A stretch of 46,451 nt of DNA from Sphingomonas bacterium (lineage in GTDB: Bacteria; Pseudomonadota; Alphaproteobacteria; Sphingomonadales; Sphingomonadaceae). This document shows, piece by piece, positions 26,775 through 36,820 of the stretch (within the stretch, counting starts at the first letter, position 1; every line of letters starts with the position of its first letter). The DNA lies in contig NZ_JAQGLC010000282.1 of NCBI RefSeq assembly GCF_028293085.1, forward strand, positions 1 to 46,451, written 5' to 3'. Both the position numbers and the translations under genes were made by a program. The notes beneath the pieces are model-generated. The model had not been told where the DNA came from and ran no database searches. It saw only the letters and a program-made list of their open reading frames with translations.

Positions 26775-26817
26775 TGAGAATTACTCTCAATAGCGTTGAC
26801 AATGAGAGTGACTCGCA
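26775..26817 (+). promoter_or_regulatory. Twin Fur-like boxes and promoter of the iron-uptake operon
   Basis: The dyad TGAGA-ATTAC-TCTCA (26775-26789) and a related TGAGAGTGACTCGCA (26803-26817) resemble Fur sites. TTGACA (26796-26801), a good -35 element, lies between them, so bound Fur would block the promoter when iron is plentiful. A weak -10 should lie about 17 bases downstream. Confidence 0.65.
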
Positions 26818-26851
26818 ATAGCCGATTCCCCGACACCAGAGGGGACCTGTC

Positions 26852-29353
26852 TTGCGCACTACCAGCACCGCCCGCCGCTCGCCCATCGCCACGCCGGCCT
26901 TCCTGGCTCTGTCCTGCGTCGGCGCCTTTGCGACCGGCCCGGCCTTTGCCGCGGACGGCCCCGATCCCGTGCCGGCCAATGACGAGGACGTGCAGAACCG
27001 CGACGACGTGCTCGTCACCGGCCAGCGCGAACGCAGCCCCAAGGACGTCGCGCCGCTCATCAACACCCCCAGGTCGATCGTGGTCCTCCCCAGGGAAGTG
27101 ATCGAGCAGACCGGCTCGGCCAGCCTGCAGGATGCGCTGCGCACCGTGCCCGGCATCACCTTCGGCGCGGCCGAGGGCGGCAACCCGATCGGCGACCGCC
27201 CCTTCATCCGCGGCTTCGACAGCCAGGGCAGCATCTATGTCGATGGCGTGCGCGATCTCGCCTCGCAAAGCCGCGAGGTCTTCGCGATCGACTCGGTCCA
27301 GATCGTCCGCGGTTCGGATTCGACGCTTGGTGGCCGCGGCAGCGCGGGTGGCACGATCAACATCCTGTCAAAGATGCCGGCGCTCGACACGTTCGGATCG
27401 GCCAGCGCCAGCTATGGCAATGGCAATTACAAGCGTGTCACCGGCGATCTCAACCTGAAGATCGGCGATACCGTCGCTTTCCGGGTGGAGGGGCTGTGGC
27501 ACGATCAGGATGTGGTCGATCGCGATGCGATCTGGTCGCGGCGCTGGGGGTTCGCGCCGAGCGTGACGATCGGCCTCGGCACGCCGACCCGCCTGACCGC
27601 AAGCTATTATTATATCCAGAGCCATGAGCTGCCCGACAGCGGCCTTCCCTATCTCTACACGATCGCGAACGCGCCCGGCACGGGCAACATCTTCACCACG
27701 CCGGCGCTCGGCAAGGTCACGACGGCGGACGGCCAGACCGGTTTCGTCGCGCGCTCGAACTTCTATGGTCTGGTCGATCGCGATTTCCGCGACGCCACCA
27801 CCAACCAGGCGACGCTCCGGGTCGAGCATGATTTCGGCTCGGTGACGCTGCGCAACACCGCGCGCTTCACCCGTAGCGACCAGGCCTATAATTTCCTGCT
27901 GCCCGACGACAGCCAGGGCAATGTTTATGGCACGGCGGCGACCAACCCGACCACCGGCGCGGCCGGCGCGCGCGGCGACATATTGACCGGCGGCCTGGTC
28001 TGGCGGCGCGGGAATACGCGCTACGGCTATACCGAAAGCATCGTCGATCAGACCGATCTCAGCGGCACCTTCGAAACCGGCGGGATCAGGCACAGCGTCG
28101 CGTTCGGCACCGAATTTTCCTGGGAAAAGGCGCGGCGCGGCGCATTGGTGTCGGCCAATGGCTCCACCGTCGGCCCGCGCTGCAACACCGCGACCATCGC
28201 GCGCTATTATTGCACCAGCCTGTTCACCCCCAATTATAACGATCCCTGGGTGAATTATACGAGCGACACCTCGACCGTGGCGACGCCGATCGTCCACGGC
28301 GCGCCCAACACCGAAACGCAGAACGATGCGCAGACCCAGGCGGTCTATGCCTTCGATTCGATCACGATCACGCCCGCGCTGATCCTGAACCTCGGTGCCC
28401 GCTACGATCGGTTCAAGTCGGTCATCACACCGCCCTTCGCCACCGGGGCCACCGCCGTCCAGCTGTCGCGTACCGACAATCTGTTCAACTGGCAGGCCGG
28501 TCTGGTGTTCAAGCCGGTGAAGGAAGCCAGCCTCTATGCAAGCTACGCGACCGCGGCGACGCCACCGAACAGCCTGCTCGGCGAGGGACGCGAGGACAAT
28601 GCGCTGCCGACGACGAACACGGCGCAGAACCTGGCGCTGCTCGATGCGCTCAAGGTGCAGAAGACCAGATCCTATGAGGTCGGGGCGAAGGGCAGCGTAT
28701 TCAACGAAAAGCTCGCGCTTGGCGTCGCTATCTTCCAGACCGACATCGACAATGCCCGGGTGACGATCGACGCGACCACCACCCAGTTCATCGGCAAGAC
28801 GCGGATCCGGGGGATCGAGCTTACCGCCAACGGCGCGATCCTGCCCGGCTGGACGGTGTTCGGGGGCTATACCTATCTCGATCCGAAGATCGTCGATGGC
28901 GGTTTCAGCGCGCTCACCGTGCCGGCCAATGGCGCGGCGCCGGTCCAGACGGTCTATGTGCCTTCGGTCAACAACGGCAAGCAGGTGCCGCAGACGACGA
29001 AGAACAGCTTCACCCTGTCGACCAACTATCAGGTCACCAGGCGCTTCTCGTTCGGCGGCGGCGCCTATTATATGGATCGCCAGATCGGCGGCTATGCCGA
29101 CAACCGCTCCGCGACCCAGACCTCCACGGGTGTGGTGACGATCGTCCCGGCGACCAAGGTGCTGACACGCGGCACGCCCAGCTATTGGCGCTTCGATGCG
29201 CAGGCGCGCTATAAGCTCACCGACCATGTCGAGATCGGCGTCAATGCGCAGAATCTGACCAACGAGACCTATTTCAACCAGACCTATGCGTCGCACTACG
29301 CGTCGGTCGCACCGGGCCGGACGGTGTTCGGCACGCTGACCGTGAAATATTGA
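26852..29353 (+). CDS. TonB-dependent catecholate siderophore receptor (Fiu/PiuA-like)
   Basis: 833-residue outer-membrane receptor for ferric siderophores, energised by TonB. The TTG start at 26852 follows AGAGGGGA and gives a signal peptide ending near AFA (31-33). A TonB-box-like DDVLVTG segment is followed by the plug, with TPRSIVVLPREVIEQTG, FIRGFDSQGSIYVDGVRD and IVRGSDSTLGGRGSAGGTIN. The barrel ends with an aromatic C-terminus (FGTLTVKY) as expected for outer-membrane assembly. The first gene behind the Fur-like boxes, it is followed by Sel1, PiuC-type and PepSY genes, an arrangement known from other proteobacteria for catecholate iron uptake. The exact siderophore is unknown. Confidence 0.95.
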   Translation: MRTTSTARRSPIATPAFLALSCVGAFATGPAFAADGPDPVPANDEDVQNRDDVLVTGQRERSPKDVAPLINTPRSIVVLPREVIEQTGSASLQDALRTVPGITFGAAEGGNPIGDRPFIRGFDSQGSIYVDGVRDLASQSREVFAIDSVQIVRGSDSTLGGRGSAGGTINILSKMPALDTFGSASASYGNGNYKRVTGDLNLKIGDTVAFRVEGLWHDQDVVDRDAIWSRRWGFAPSVTIGLGTPTRLTASYYYIQSHELPDSGLPYLYTIANAPGTGNIFTTPALGKVTTADGQTGFVARSNFYGLVDRDFRDATTNQATLRVEHDFGSVTLRNTARFTRSDQAYNFLLPDDSQGNVYGTAATNPTTGAAGARGDILTGGLVWRRGNTRYGYTESIVDQTDLSGTFETGGIRHSVAFGTEFSWEKARRGALVSANGSTVGPRCNTATIARYYCTSLFTPNYNDPWVNYTSDTSTVATPIVHGAPNTETQNDAQTQAVYAFDSITITPALILNLGARYDRFKSVITPPFATGATAVQLSRTDNLFNWQAGLVFKPVKEASLYASYATAATPPNSLLGEGREDNALPTTNTAQNLALLDALKVQKTRSYEVGAKGSVFNEKLALGVAIFQTDIDNARVTIDATTTQFIGKTRIRGIELTANGAILPGWTVFGGYTYLDPKIVDGGFSALTVPANGAAPVQTVYVPSVNNGKQVPQTTKNSFTLSTNYQVTRRFSFGGGAYYMDRQIGGYADNRSATQTSTGVVTIVPATKVLTRGTPSYWRFDAQARYKLTDHVEIGVNAQNLTNETYFNQTYASHYASVAPGRTVFGTLTVKY

Positions 29354-29357
29354 GGAC

Positions 29358-30110
29358 GTGACGGCGATCGGGCTCGACGAGCTCAACCTTCTTTCGCCCG
29401 AAGACATCGCCGTGCGCCTCTCGGGTCCCCCCGGGGAGCGCGCGGCGCTCGTGCGGGCGGCGGCGGAGGCCGGCCATGCCGAGGCGCAGGCGGTGTTCGG
29501 CCAGATGCTGCTCGACGGTGCGGGCGTGGCGCAGGACGCGCCCGCCGCGCTCGGCTGGTTCGTCCGGGCGGCGGCGCAGCAGCATCTGATGGCGATCAAC
29601 ATGGTCGGGCGCTGCTACGATCTTGGCTGGGGCACCGCGGCCGACAAGACGCGCGCCGCCGAATGCTACCGCATCGCCGCCGCGCGCGGGCTCGACTGGG
29701 GCATGTATAATTATGCGACCCTGCTCGCGCTGGGCGAGGGCGTGGCCGAGGACAAGGCGGCCGCGCTCGACTGGTTGCAGCGCGCCGCGACCCTCGGCAA
29801 CGCCAAGGCGATCAATTTCGTCGGCAGCTTCCATGAGGATGGCTGGGTCGTGCCGCGCGACCTCGCCGGGGCCGCACGCTGCTATGCCCGCGCCGCGCAG
29901 GGCGGCGATTTCCGCGGCTGCTTCAACCATGCCCGGATGCTCGGCGCGGCGGGCAAGACCGAGGAAGCGATCGGCTGGCTCAAGCGTGCGGGCGAGACCG
30001 CGACACCGGCGTTCGTCGACAAGGCCAGCGCCTGGCTCGCGGCGGCCGATCTGCCCGCCTTCCGCGTGCGCGGCGTGCAGGCGATCCGGATGGGGGCAGG
30101 GCAATGCTGA
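29358..30110 (+). CDS. Sel1-repeat protein of the iron-uptake operon
   Basis: 250 residues with several Sel1-like tetratricopeptide-type repeats, for example [36 protein letters not shown] and [19 protein letters not shown]. Such repeats usually mediate protein contacts. The GTG start at 29358 is four bases after the receptor stop. The end overlaps the PiuC-type gene by seven bases, so it belongs to the operon. Its partner is not known; genes of this type are often found beside PiuC homologues. Confidence 0.88.
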   Translation: MTAIGLDELNLLSPEDIAVRLSGPPGERAALVRAAAEAGHAEAQAVFGQMLLDGAGVAQDAPAALGWFVRAAAQQHLMAINMVGRCYDLGWGTAADKTRAAECYRIAAARGLDWGMYNYATLLALGEGVAEDKAAALDWLQRAATLGNAKAINFVGSFHEDGWVVPRDLAGAARCYARAAQGGDFRGCFNHARMLGAAGKTEEAIGWLKRAGETATPAFVDKASAWLAAADLPAFRVRGVQAIRMGAGQC

Positions 30111-30787
30111 TCGCCATCCCCGATCTCGTCTCGGCCGATCAGCTTGCGGCGATCCGCGCGACGATCGACGCCGCCGAGTGGATCGACGGCAACGCCACGT
30201 CGGGCGTCCAGTCCGCGCTCGCCAAGCGCAACGAGCAATTGTCCGAGGAGTCGGACGCGGCGCGCCGTGCGGGCGGCATCGTGCTGGATGCGCTCGCTGC
30301 CTCGCCCCTGTTCGTGGCGGCGGCGCTGCCGCTCAAGGTCTTCCCGCCTTTGTTCAACCGCTATGGCCGGGGCCACGGCTTCGACACGCATGTCGACAAT
30401 GCCGTCCGAATCAAGCGGGGCAGCGATTTCCGCCTGCGCAGCGACTTGTCCGCGACGCTCTTCCTCGCCGATCCCGAATGCTATGACGGCGGCGAGCTGG
30501 TGATCGAGGGGCAGTTCGGCGAGCAGCGGGTGAAGCTGCCGGCCGGGCACATGATCCTGTACCCGGCATCGAGCCTGCACCATGTCACCCCGGTCACGCG
30601 CGGCCTGCGCGTGGCCTCCTTCTTCTGGATCCAGTCGATGGTCCGCGACGAGGGCGCGCGGCGCATCCTGTTCGATCTCGATTCCGCGGTGCAGTCGGTC
30701 GCCGGCGACCGGGGGCAGGGCGATGCAGCCGTGGTTCAGCTGACCGGGGTCTATCACAATCTGTTGCGCCGCTGGGCGGACGCGTAA
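30104..30787 (+). CDS. Fe(II)/2-oxoglutarate-dependent dioxygenase (PiuC/PKHD type)
   Basis: 227-residue cytoplasmic dioxygenase of the PKHD-type hydroxylase family that includes PiuC and YbiX. The iron triad is visible as His96-x-Asp98 in [10 protein letters not shown] and the distal His159 in SSLHHVTPV; the following TRGLR (about 166-170) should bind 2-oxoglutarate. Family members are iron-regulated and lie beside catecholate receptors, but their natural substrate is not settled. It overlaps the Sel1 gene upstream and is followed by the PepSY gene after 13 bases. Confidence 0.94.
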   Translation: MLIAIPDLVSADQLAAIRATIDAAEWIDGNATSGVQSALAKRNEQLSEESDAARRAGGIVLDALAASPLFVAAALPLKVFPPLFNRYGRGHGFDTHVDNAVRIKRGSDFRLRSDLSATLFLADPECYDGGELVIEGQFGEQRVKLPAGHMILYPASSLHHVTPVTRGLRVASFFWIQSMVRDEGARRILFDLDSAVQSVAGDRGQGDAAVVQLTGVYHNLLRRWADA

Positions 30788-30800
30788 GCAAGGAATGACG

Positions 30801-31904
30801 ATGAGCAAGCTGGCGCTGCGGCGCGCCTGGTTCCAGGTGCATAAATGGATCGGCCTGATCCTCGCGATCCTGATCATTCCGATCTCGGTCACGGGCTCGG
30901 CGCTCGTCTGGGACGAGGCGCTCGATCGCGGGATCAACCCCGGTCGCTATGCCGTGAGCGGCGGGACGATGATCGATCCCGAGCTCTATGTCTCGGCCGC
31001 GCGCGGCGCGCTGAAGCCGGGCGGGGCGATCCTGTCGATGACCATGCCCGACGGCGAGGGGCCGGTGATCGTCACCGCCAGCCAGCCCGGCCCGTCGATC
31101 AGCGGCCCGCCGCGCACCATGATCTATCTCGATCCGCCCACGGCGCGCGTGCTCGAGGTGACGAACAACCGGTCGGGGATCCTGCGCGCCTTCCACATGA
31201 TCCATGGCAGCCTGATGCTGCCCGCCGTCGGGCGGCAGATCGTCGGCTGGATCGGCGTGGCGATGATGGTCTCCTGCTTCACCGGCCTGTGGCTGTGGTG
31301 GCCGACCGTCGGCAAATGGGTGCGGGGCCTGCGCTGGCGGCGGCACGACAATCTCGACACCAATCTCCATCATCTGCTCGGCTTCTGGGTCGCCTTGCCG
31401 CTGTTCGTCCTGTCGCTGACGGGCGCGTGGATATCCTTCCCGCAATTCTTCGGCATGATCGGCGGAGGGGGGCAGCCGCGCGGGGCGGGGCCTGATCGTG
31501 CCGCGATGGCGCGGGCGAAGCCGCTCGAGGCGCCGCATCTGTCGCTCGATACCGCGGTCGCCAGCGCGCAGGCGGCATTGCCCGGCGATCTGCGCCAGGT
31601 GACCTGGCCGACCGACATGAAGCCCGAATGGCGCATCGCGCTCGACGGCGATCCCCAGCCTTCGGTCACGATCGACGACACCAGCGGCGCGGCCAAGATC
31701 GGGCGTCGGCCCAAGGAAGACACCGCCCGGCTGATGCGCCGCATCCATGACGGCACGCGGATGGGCCTGTTGTGGCAGGTCCTGATCTTCATCGGCGGCA
31801 TCCTGCCGGCGATCCTCGCGGTGACCGGCATCATCATGTGGTGGCGCGCGCGGGTCTGGAAAGGCGAGCTCAAGGCCCGGCAGCGCGCCCGTATTACCCC
31901 TTAA
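30801..31904 (+). CDS. PepSY-associated transmembrane protein (PiuB-like)
   Basis: 367-residue inner-membrane protein. It opens with RAWFQVHKWIGLILAILIIP, a membrane helix carrying a conserved His, and has further helices near IVGWIGVAMMVSCFTGLWLW, LLGFWVALPLFVLSLTGAW and LIFIGGILPAILAVTGIIMW. PepSY-associated proteins near siderophore receptors are proposed to reduce or handle ferric siderophores, probably using heme or redox-active His. The ATG at 30801 is chosen because AAGGA lies six bases upstream; an ATG two codons earlier is too close. Confidence 0.92.
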   Translation: MSKLALRRAWFQVHKWIGLILAILIIPISVTGSALVWDEALDRGINPGRYAVSGGTMIDPELYVSAARGALKPGGAILSMTMPDGEGPVIVTASQPGPSISGPPRTMIYLDPPTARVLEVTNNRSGILRAFHMIHGSLMLPAVGRQIVGWIGVAMMVSCFTGLWLWWPTVGKWVRGLRWRRHDNLDTNLHHLLGFWVALPLFVLSLTGAWISFPQFFGMIGGGGQPRGAGPDRAAMARAKPLEAPHLSLDTAVASAQAALPGDLRQVTWPTDMKPEWRIALDGDPQPSVTIDDTSGAAKIGRRPKEDTARLMRRIHDGTRMGLLWQVLIFIGGILPAILAVTGIIMWWRARVWKGELKARQRARITP

Positions 31905-31950
31905 TATCTCGGCAAGGTCCGGCATCCTATCTTCGAGCCTGGAGGGTGGC

Positions 31951-32100
31951 ATGTCTCAGGCACGACACAAGGCGTCCGGTCCGATCCGGCACGACGACGA
32001 CAGCGACGACACGGGTTCGGTCCATGGCCTGATCTACGCCGTGCCGCTCAGCCTGATGCTGTGGGGCGCGATCCTGTTCTGGCTGTTCCTGTACCGCTAG
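31951..32100 (+). CDS. 49-residue single-pass membrane protein
   Basis: Short open frame beginning with ATG and preceded by GGAGG at good spacing. The protein has a His/Asp-rich soluble N-terminus (residues 1-25, with the run HDDDSDDTG) and one hydrophobic helix, PLSLMLWGAILFWLFLYR, ending at the stop. It is 46 bases after the PepSY gene and directly before a strong terminator, so it is probably the last gene of the iron operon. The Asp/His cluster could bind metal, but no family was recognised. Confidence 0.75.
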   Translation: MSQARHKASGPIRHDDDSDDTGSVHGLIYAVPLSLMLWGAILFWLFLYR

Positions 32101-32111
32101 AGCGAAACGGG

Positions 32112-32140
32112 GCGGGGTTGAATCAACCCCGCTTTGTTTT
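32112..32140 (+). terminator. Rho-independent terminator of the iron-uptake operon
   Basis: GCGGGGTTG (32112-32120) pairs with CAACCCCGC (32124-32132) over loop AAT, followed by TTTGTTTT (32133-32140). It lies 11 bases after the small membrane protein stop and abuts the convergent glutamate dehydrogenase stop. Confidence 0.9.
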
Positions 32141-35100
32141 CTACCGCCCCAGCAAAACCCGCGCCTGACCGGCGATCTGCGCCAGCATCGCGGCGTTCGG
32201 CGAGGGCGCAAGCCGCGCCCGCTCCACCACCGACTTGAACTGCGCGACCCGCCCGGCATTCGCCGCCAGCCATGCCTCGACCAAAGCCTGCGGATCGCCG
32301 CCGCCGCGGCCGAGAAATTCGAGCCGCAGCTGCTGGAAATCGCGCGCGAGCCCCGCGATGAGCAGCCGCTCCCACGGATCGCTCGACGAGATGCGCGCGG
32401 CATTGGCCTGCGCCCAGTCGAGCCCAAGCGCCTGGCCGAGCCGGGTAAAGGCCCGGGTCAGCACCGCTTCGTCCAGCCCGAGCCGCTCGCCGAGATCGGC
32501 GAGGCCGACCGCGCCGTCCAGCTCGAACAGCCGCACCACCTTCTGCACCAGTTTGCGCGGCGCGCCCGCATTTTCCAGCGTGGCGGCGATGCGCGCGCTC
32601 TGCGCGCTCGCTTCCTCGAGCAGCAATGCCTTGGTCTGCTTGTCGAGCTGGACGATGCCGCTCGCCAGCCGCGCCATTGCCACGCCCGGCCCAGTGCCCG
32701 ATCGCGTGACGCGCAGCAGGTCCGCGATCTGCGAGCGGGTCGCCACCGCGACCTCGTCGAACAAGGCGAGCCGCGCCGCCTCGGGCATCACGGCCGTCTC
32801 GATTTCCGCCCAGAGCGCGGGCAGGCCGAACAGCCGCTCGGTCACCACGAACATCGCCGCGATGTCGCTCATCGCGGCGCCTTCCTCCTCGGCCAGCTCG
32901 AACGGGTGGAGCACGCCCAGCCGGTTGACGATGCGGTTGGCGAGCTTGGTCGCGACGATCTCGCCGCGGAGGCGATGCTCGTCGATCGCCCTGGCGAACT
33001 TCTTGCGCATCGCCGGCGGAAAGGCGGCATGGAGATCGGGCGCGAGATCGGGATCGAGCCCGAGCGTGCCCTGCTCGATCGCCGCCTGCAGCGCGAGCTT
33101 GGCGGTGGCGAGCAGCACGGCGAGCTCGGGCCGGGTCAGGCCATGCCCTTCCTGTGCGCGGCGCAGCAGATCGTCGTTCGAGGCAAGCCCCTCGACCGCG
33201 CGATCGAGATTGCCCGAGGCCTCGAAGATCTCGATCAGCCGGACGTAACTCGGCACCGAATGCGCGCCGTCATTCTCCATGATCGACAGCGCCAGCGTCT
33301 GCAGCCGGTTATCCTCGAGCACGATATGCGCGACATCGTCGGTCATGCCGGCGAGGAAGACGTTGCGCTTCTCGTATGCCAGCCGCCCCTCGATCATCTC
33401 GCGGTTGAGCGCGATCTTGATGTTGACCTCGTTGTCCGAACAATCGACGCCCGCCGAATTGTCGATGAAGTCGGTGTTGATCCGCCCGCCCTTCGACGCG
33501 AACGCAATGCGCCCGGCCTGGGTGACGCCGAGATTGGCGCCCTCGCCGATCGCGATCGCGCGGATGTCCTCGGCATTGACGCGGAGGCGGTCGTTTGCCG
33601 GATCGCCGACCTGGATGTTGTTCTCGGCCGCCGCCTTCACATAGGTGCCGATGCCGCCGAACCAGACCAGGTCGACCGGCGCCTTGAGGATCGCCGAGAT
33701 CAGCGCCCCCGGCTCCATCTCCGCCGCCTCGATGCCCAAGGCCGCGCGCACCTGCTTCGACAATTTGATCGTCTTGTCGGTGCGCGGGAACACGCCGCCG
33801 CCCTTCGAGATCAGTGACGCGTCATAATCCGCCCAGCTCGAGCGCGGCAGCGCGAACATGCGCGCGCGCTCCGCCCAGCTCTTCGCTGGATCGGGTTCGG
33901 GATCGAGGAAGATGTGGCGGTGATCGAACGCCGCGACGATCTTCAGCGTCTTGGACAGGAGCATGCCGTTGCCGAACACGTCGCCCGACATGTCGCCGCA
34001 ACCGACCACCCGGATCGACTGGGACTGCACGTCCACGCCGCGCTCGGCGAAATGGCGCTGGACCGAGACCCAGGCGCCCTTGGCGGTGATCGCCATCGCC
34101 TTGTGATCATAGCCGACCGAGCCGCCGCTGGCGAAGGCGTCGCCCAGCCAGAAGCCGTGTTCGAGCGCGATCGCATTGGCCACGTCGGAGAAGGTCGCGG
34201 TGCCCTTGTCGGCGGCGACGACGAAATAGGGATCGTCGCCGTCATGGATCACGATGCCGGCCGGATGGACGATCCGGCCCTCGACGATATTGTCGGTGAT
34301 CGACAGCAGGCTGCGGATGAAGATCCGGTAACTCTCGGTCCCCTCGGCCAGCCAGGCGTCGCGGCTGGAGACCGGCGGGAGCTGCTTGGGATAGAATCCG
34401 CCCTTGGCCCCGGTCGGCACGATCACCGCGTTCTTCACGCGCTGCGCCTTCATCAGGCCGAGGATCTCGGTACGGAAATCGTCGCGCCGATCGGACCAGC
34501 GAAGCCCGCCGCGCGCCACAGGTCCGGCGCGCAGATGGATGCCCTCGACGCGCGGGGAATAGACCCAGATCTCGCGCCACGGCACGGGGGCGGGGAGGCC
34601 CGGGATCAGATGGCTGTCGAGTTTGAACGCGAGCGCCGTCGCCCCGGCGGGCGCAAAGGCGTTGGTGCGCAAGGTCGCCGCGATCACGTTGCGCAGCGCG
34701 CGCAGCACGCGGTCGTCGTCGATCGCCGAGACCGCATCGAGCCCCGCATCGATCGCGGCATCGGCGGCGAGCACCGCATCGCTCTTGGTCTTGCGCGCCG
34801 GATCATGCGCCGCGCCGAAGCGCTCGATCAGCGCCGCCGCCACCTTCGGCGCGCGCCGGAGCGCATCGACCACGGTGACGAGCGAATAAGGCAGCCCCGC
34901 CTGGCGCAGATAGCGGAACCACGCCCGGAACAGCACCACCGAGGTCGGCGCCATGCCGGCATCGACGATCAGCCGGTTGAACGCGTCATTCTCGGCATGC
35001 CCCTCGAGCACCGCCGCGATCGCATCCTCCAGCACTACCGGGTCCTTCGCAGCCCCCGCGCTCTCGACCAGGAACTCGTGCACGAAGCCTTGCGCGTCGT

Positions 35101-36739
35101 CGGCCAAAGCGGTCGGCACTTCCTCGATCACGCGGAAGCCGAAATTCTCCAGCACCGGCACCGCATCCGACAGCGCGAGCGCGCCGCCCACGCGGTAGAT
35201 CTTCAGCCGCGTCGCGCCCTGCGCATCGCGGAACAGCCGCACCGATCGGTCGCCCGGCGTATCCAGCCGGCACAGCCGCAGGATGTCGCGCGCCGCCTCA
35301 TCGGCATTGCTGCCGGTGCGATAGGCCTGGGGGAAGGTCGCCGCATGGCGCAGCGCGAGGCGCGTCGCGCGCGCCGGCTCGACGGCCTCGGCCAAAGCCG
35401 CCTCGACCGCCGGCACCCAGCCGCGCACCATCCGCGCGATCCGCTCGTCGAGCGCCGCCACATCGGGCATCACGCCCTCGCCGCGCAGATCGATCGTGTA
35501 GCGGATCTGGGCGACGATCCCGTCCTCCATCGCGATGCCCCAGTTGAGCAGGCTGCCCTTCGCCGCCTCGGCCAGCAGATCGCCGATCGCGATGCGCCGC
35601 GCGGTGGTCAGGTCGTCGCGCGGCAGCCACACGAACGCGAACAGATGCCGCCCCAATATGCTGCGCACCAGCACCAGCTTGGGCCGCGGCCGATCGGCCA
35701 GCGACATGGCGGTCAGCGCGACATCCTCGAGCGCGGCGACGGTGAAGGCCGTGATCAGGTCATGCGGCAAGGCGGCCAGCGCATGCGTCAGCGCCTTGCC
35801 GGTATGCCCCCTGGGATCGAAGCCGAATTTCTCCTCCAGCGCGGCCAGCCGCGTGCGCAGCACCGGCACTTCCTGCGGCGGCGCGTTGAGCGCGGCGCTG
35901 GTCCACAGGCCGGCATGGATCGAGAGCCCCACCACCTTCTTGCCCTCGCGCACCGGCACCAGCACGAGGTCGAGCGGCACATGGCGGTGCACGCCGGAGA
36001 TCTGGTTGGACTTGAGCAGCAAAGGCGCTTCCCCGCCTTTCTCGAACCACGCCATGGCCAGCGTGCGCGAGGCTTCGGCCAGGATCGGCACGTCATGCGC
36101 ATGGCGCGCAATGCCGAGCGGCGCCTCGTTGCGGTCGCCGCGCCAGGCCTCATGGCCGAGCTGGGTGAAGTTGCGATCGAGGAACCAGCGCAGCAACGCC
36201 GCGCCCTCGCTCTTGCCGAGCGCCTCGGCGTCGGCGGCGAGCCGCGCCTGCATCGCCGGCCAGTCGGCCACGGCGGAGCGCACATCGGCGAGATTGGCGG
36301 CCAGCGCGGCCATCAGCTCGCGCCGCTCGCGCGAATCGGCTCGCTCCATCTCGATATAGATCATCGATTCGGGGGCACCGTTATCCCCCACGGCGGTGAG
36401 CGCGCCCGCCGCATCGCGCGTCACGCAGACGACCGGATGGATGATCCGGTCGATCACCACATTATGCGCGCCGATCGTCGCCGCGATCGAATCGACCAGG
36501 AAGGGCATGTCGTCATTGACGATGGCCAGCCGCATCCGCCGGCGCGGATCGGAACCGGCCACGGGCTCCAGCGCGAGCACCGGCTGGCCCGGCGGCCTGG
36601 CCTCGGCGGTGGCGGCGACAAAGGCGGCGGCGTCCGCCCGCTCGGCCTTTCCGAACCCCTGCAATTCCCCCGGAAGTGCGCCCTTGGTCAGCCGGGCGGC
36701 GAGCGCGTCCGACAGCGATTTCAAAGTGGTCTTCGCCAT
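32141..36739 (-). CDS. NAD-specific glutamate dehydrogenase, large (180-kDa) type
   Basis: Oxidises L-glutamate to 2-oxoglutarate and ammonia with NAD+. The 1532 residues match the large bacterial class. An N-terminal regulatory part includes MRLAIVNDDMPFLVDSIAAT. The catalytic core holds ARGGLRWSDRRDDFRTEILG and QRVKNAVIVPTGAKGGFYP (about 735-775), with the substrate Lys residues of the family, and then GCGDMSGDVFGNGML. A long C-terminal helical part follows. The ATG at 36737-36739 gives MAKTTLKSLSDALAARL; the frame extends to 36817 without support. It is convergent with the iron operon and seems to be a single gene. Confidence 0.95.
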   Translation of the reverse strand: MAKTTLKSLSDALAARLTKGALPGELQGFGKAERADAAAFVAATAEARPPGQPVLALEPVAGSDPRRRMRLAIVNDDMPFLVDSIAATIGAHNVVIDRIIHPVVCVTRDAAGALTAVGDNGAPESMIYIEMERADSRERRELMAALAANLADVRSAVADWPAMQARLAADAEALGKSEGAALLRWFLDRNFTQLGHEAWRGDRNEAPLGIARHAHDVPILAEASRTLAMAWFEKGGEAPLLLKSNQISGVHRHVPLDLVLVPVREGKKVVGLSIHAGLWTSAALNAPPQEVPVLRTRLAALEEKFGFDPRGHTGKALTHALAALPHDLITAFTVAALEDVALTAMSLADRPRPKLVLVRSILGRHLFAFVWLPRDDLTTARRIAIGDLLAEAAKGSLLNWGIAMEDGIVAQIRYTIDLRGEGVMPDVAALDERIARMVRGWVPAVEAALAEAVEPARATRLALRHAATFPQAYRTGSNADEAARDILRLCRLDTPGDRSVRLFRDAQGATRLKIYRVGGALALSDAVPVLENFGFRVIEEVPTALADDAQGFVHEFLVESAGAAKDPVVLEDAIAAVLEGHAENDAFNRLIVDAGMAPTSVVLFRAWFRYLRQAGLPYSLVTVVDALRRAPKVAAALIERFGAAHDPARKTKSDAVLAADAAIDAGLDAVSAIDDDRVLRALRNVIAATLRTNAFAPAGATALAFKLDSHLIPGLPAPVPWREIWVYSPRVEGIHLRAGPVARGGLRWSDRRDDFRTEILGLMKAQRVKNAVIVPTGAKGGFYPKQLPPVSSRDAWLAEGTESYRIFIRSLLSITDNIVEGRIVHPAGIVIHDGDDPYFVVAADKGTATFSDVANAIALEHGFWLGDAFASGGSVGYDHKAMAITAKGAWVSVQRHFAERGVDVQSQSIRVVGCGDMSGDVFGNGMLLSKTLKIVAAFDHRHIFLDPEPDPAKSWAERARMFALPRSSWADYDASLISKGGGVFPRTDKTIKLSKQVRAALGIEAAEMEPGALISAILKAPVDLVWFGGIGTYVKAAAENNIQVGDPANDRLRVNAEDIRAIAIGEGANLGVTQAGRIAFASKGGRINTDFIDNSAGVDCSDNEVNIKIALNREMIEGRLAYEKRNVFLAGMTDDVAHIVLEDNRLQTLALSIMENDGAHSVPSYVRLIEIFEASGNLDRAVEGLASNDDLLRRAQEGHGLTRPELAVLLATAKLALQAAIEQGTLGLDPDLAPDLHAAFPPAMRKKFARAIDEHRLRGEIVATKLANRIVNRLGVLHPFELAEEEGAAMSDIAAMFVVTERLFGLPALWAEIETAVMPEAARLALFDEVAVATRSQIADLLRVTRSGTGPGVAMARLASGIVQLDKQTKALLLEEASAQSARIAATLENAGAPRKLVQKVVRLFELDGAVGLADLGERLGLDEAVLTRAFTRLGQALGLDWAQANAARISSSDPWERLLIAGLARDFQQLRLEFLGRGGGDPQALVEAWLAANAGRVAQFKSVVERARLAPSPNAAMLAQIAGQARVLLGR

Positions 36740-36820
36740 CGCCGCCCTATGCGCCCGGCGCTGGCGGGCTTCAACCCTTGTGGCAGGTGCGAAGGGTTTG
36801 CCGCGGTGCGAAACCATGCT

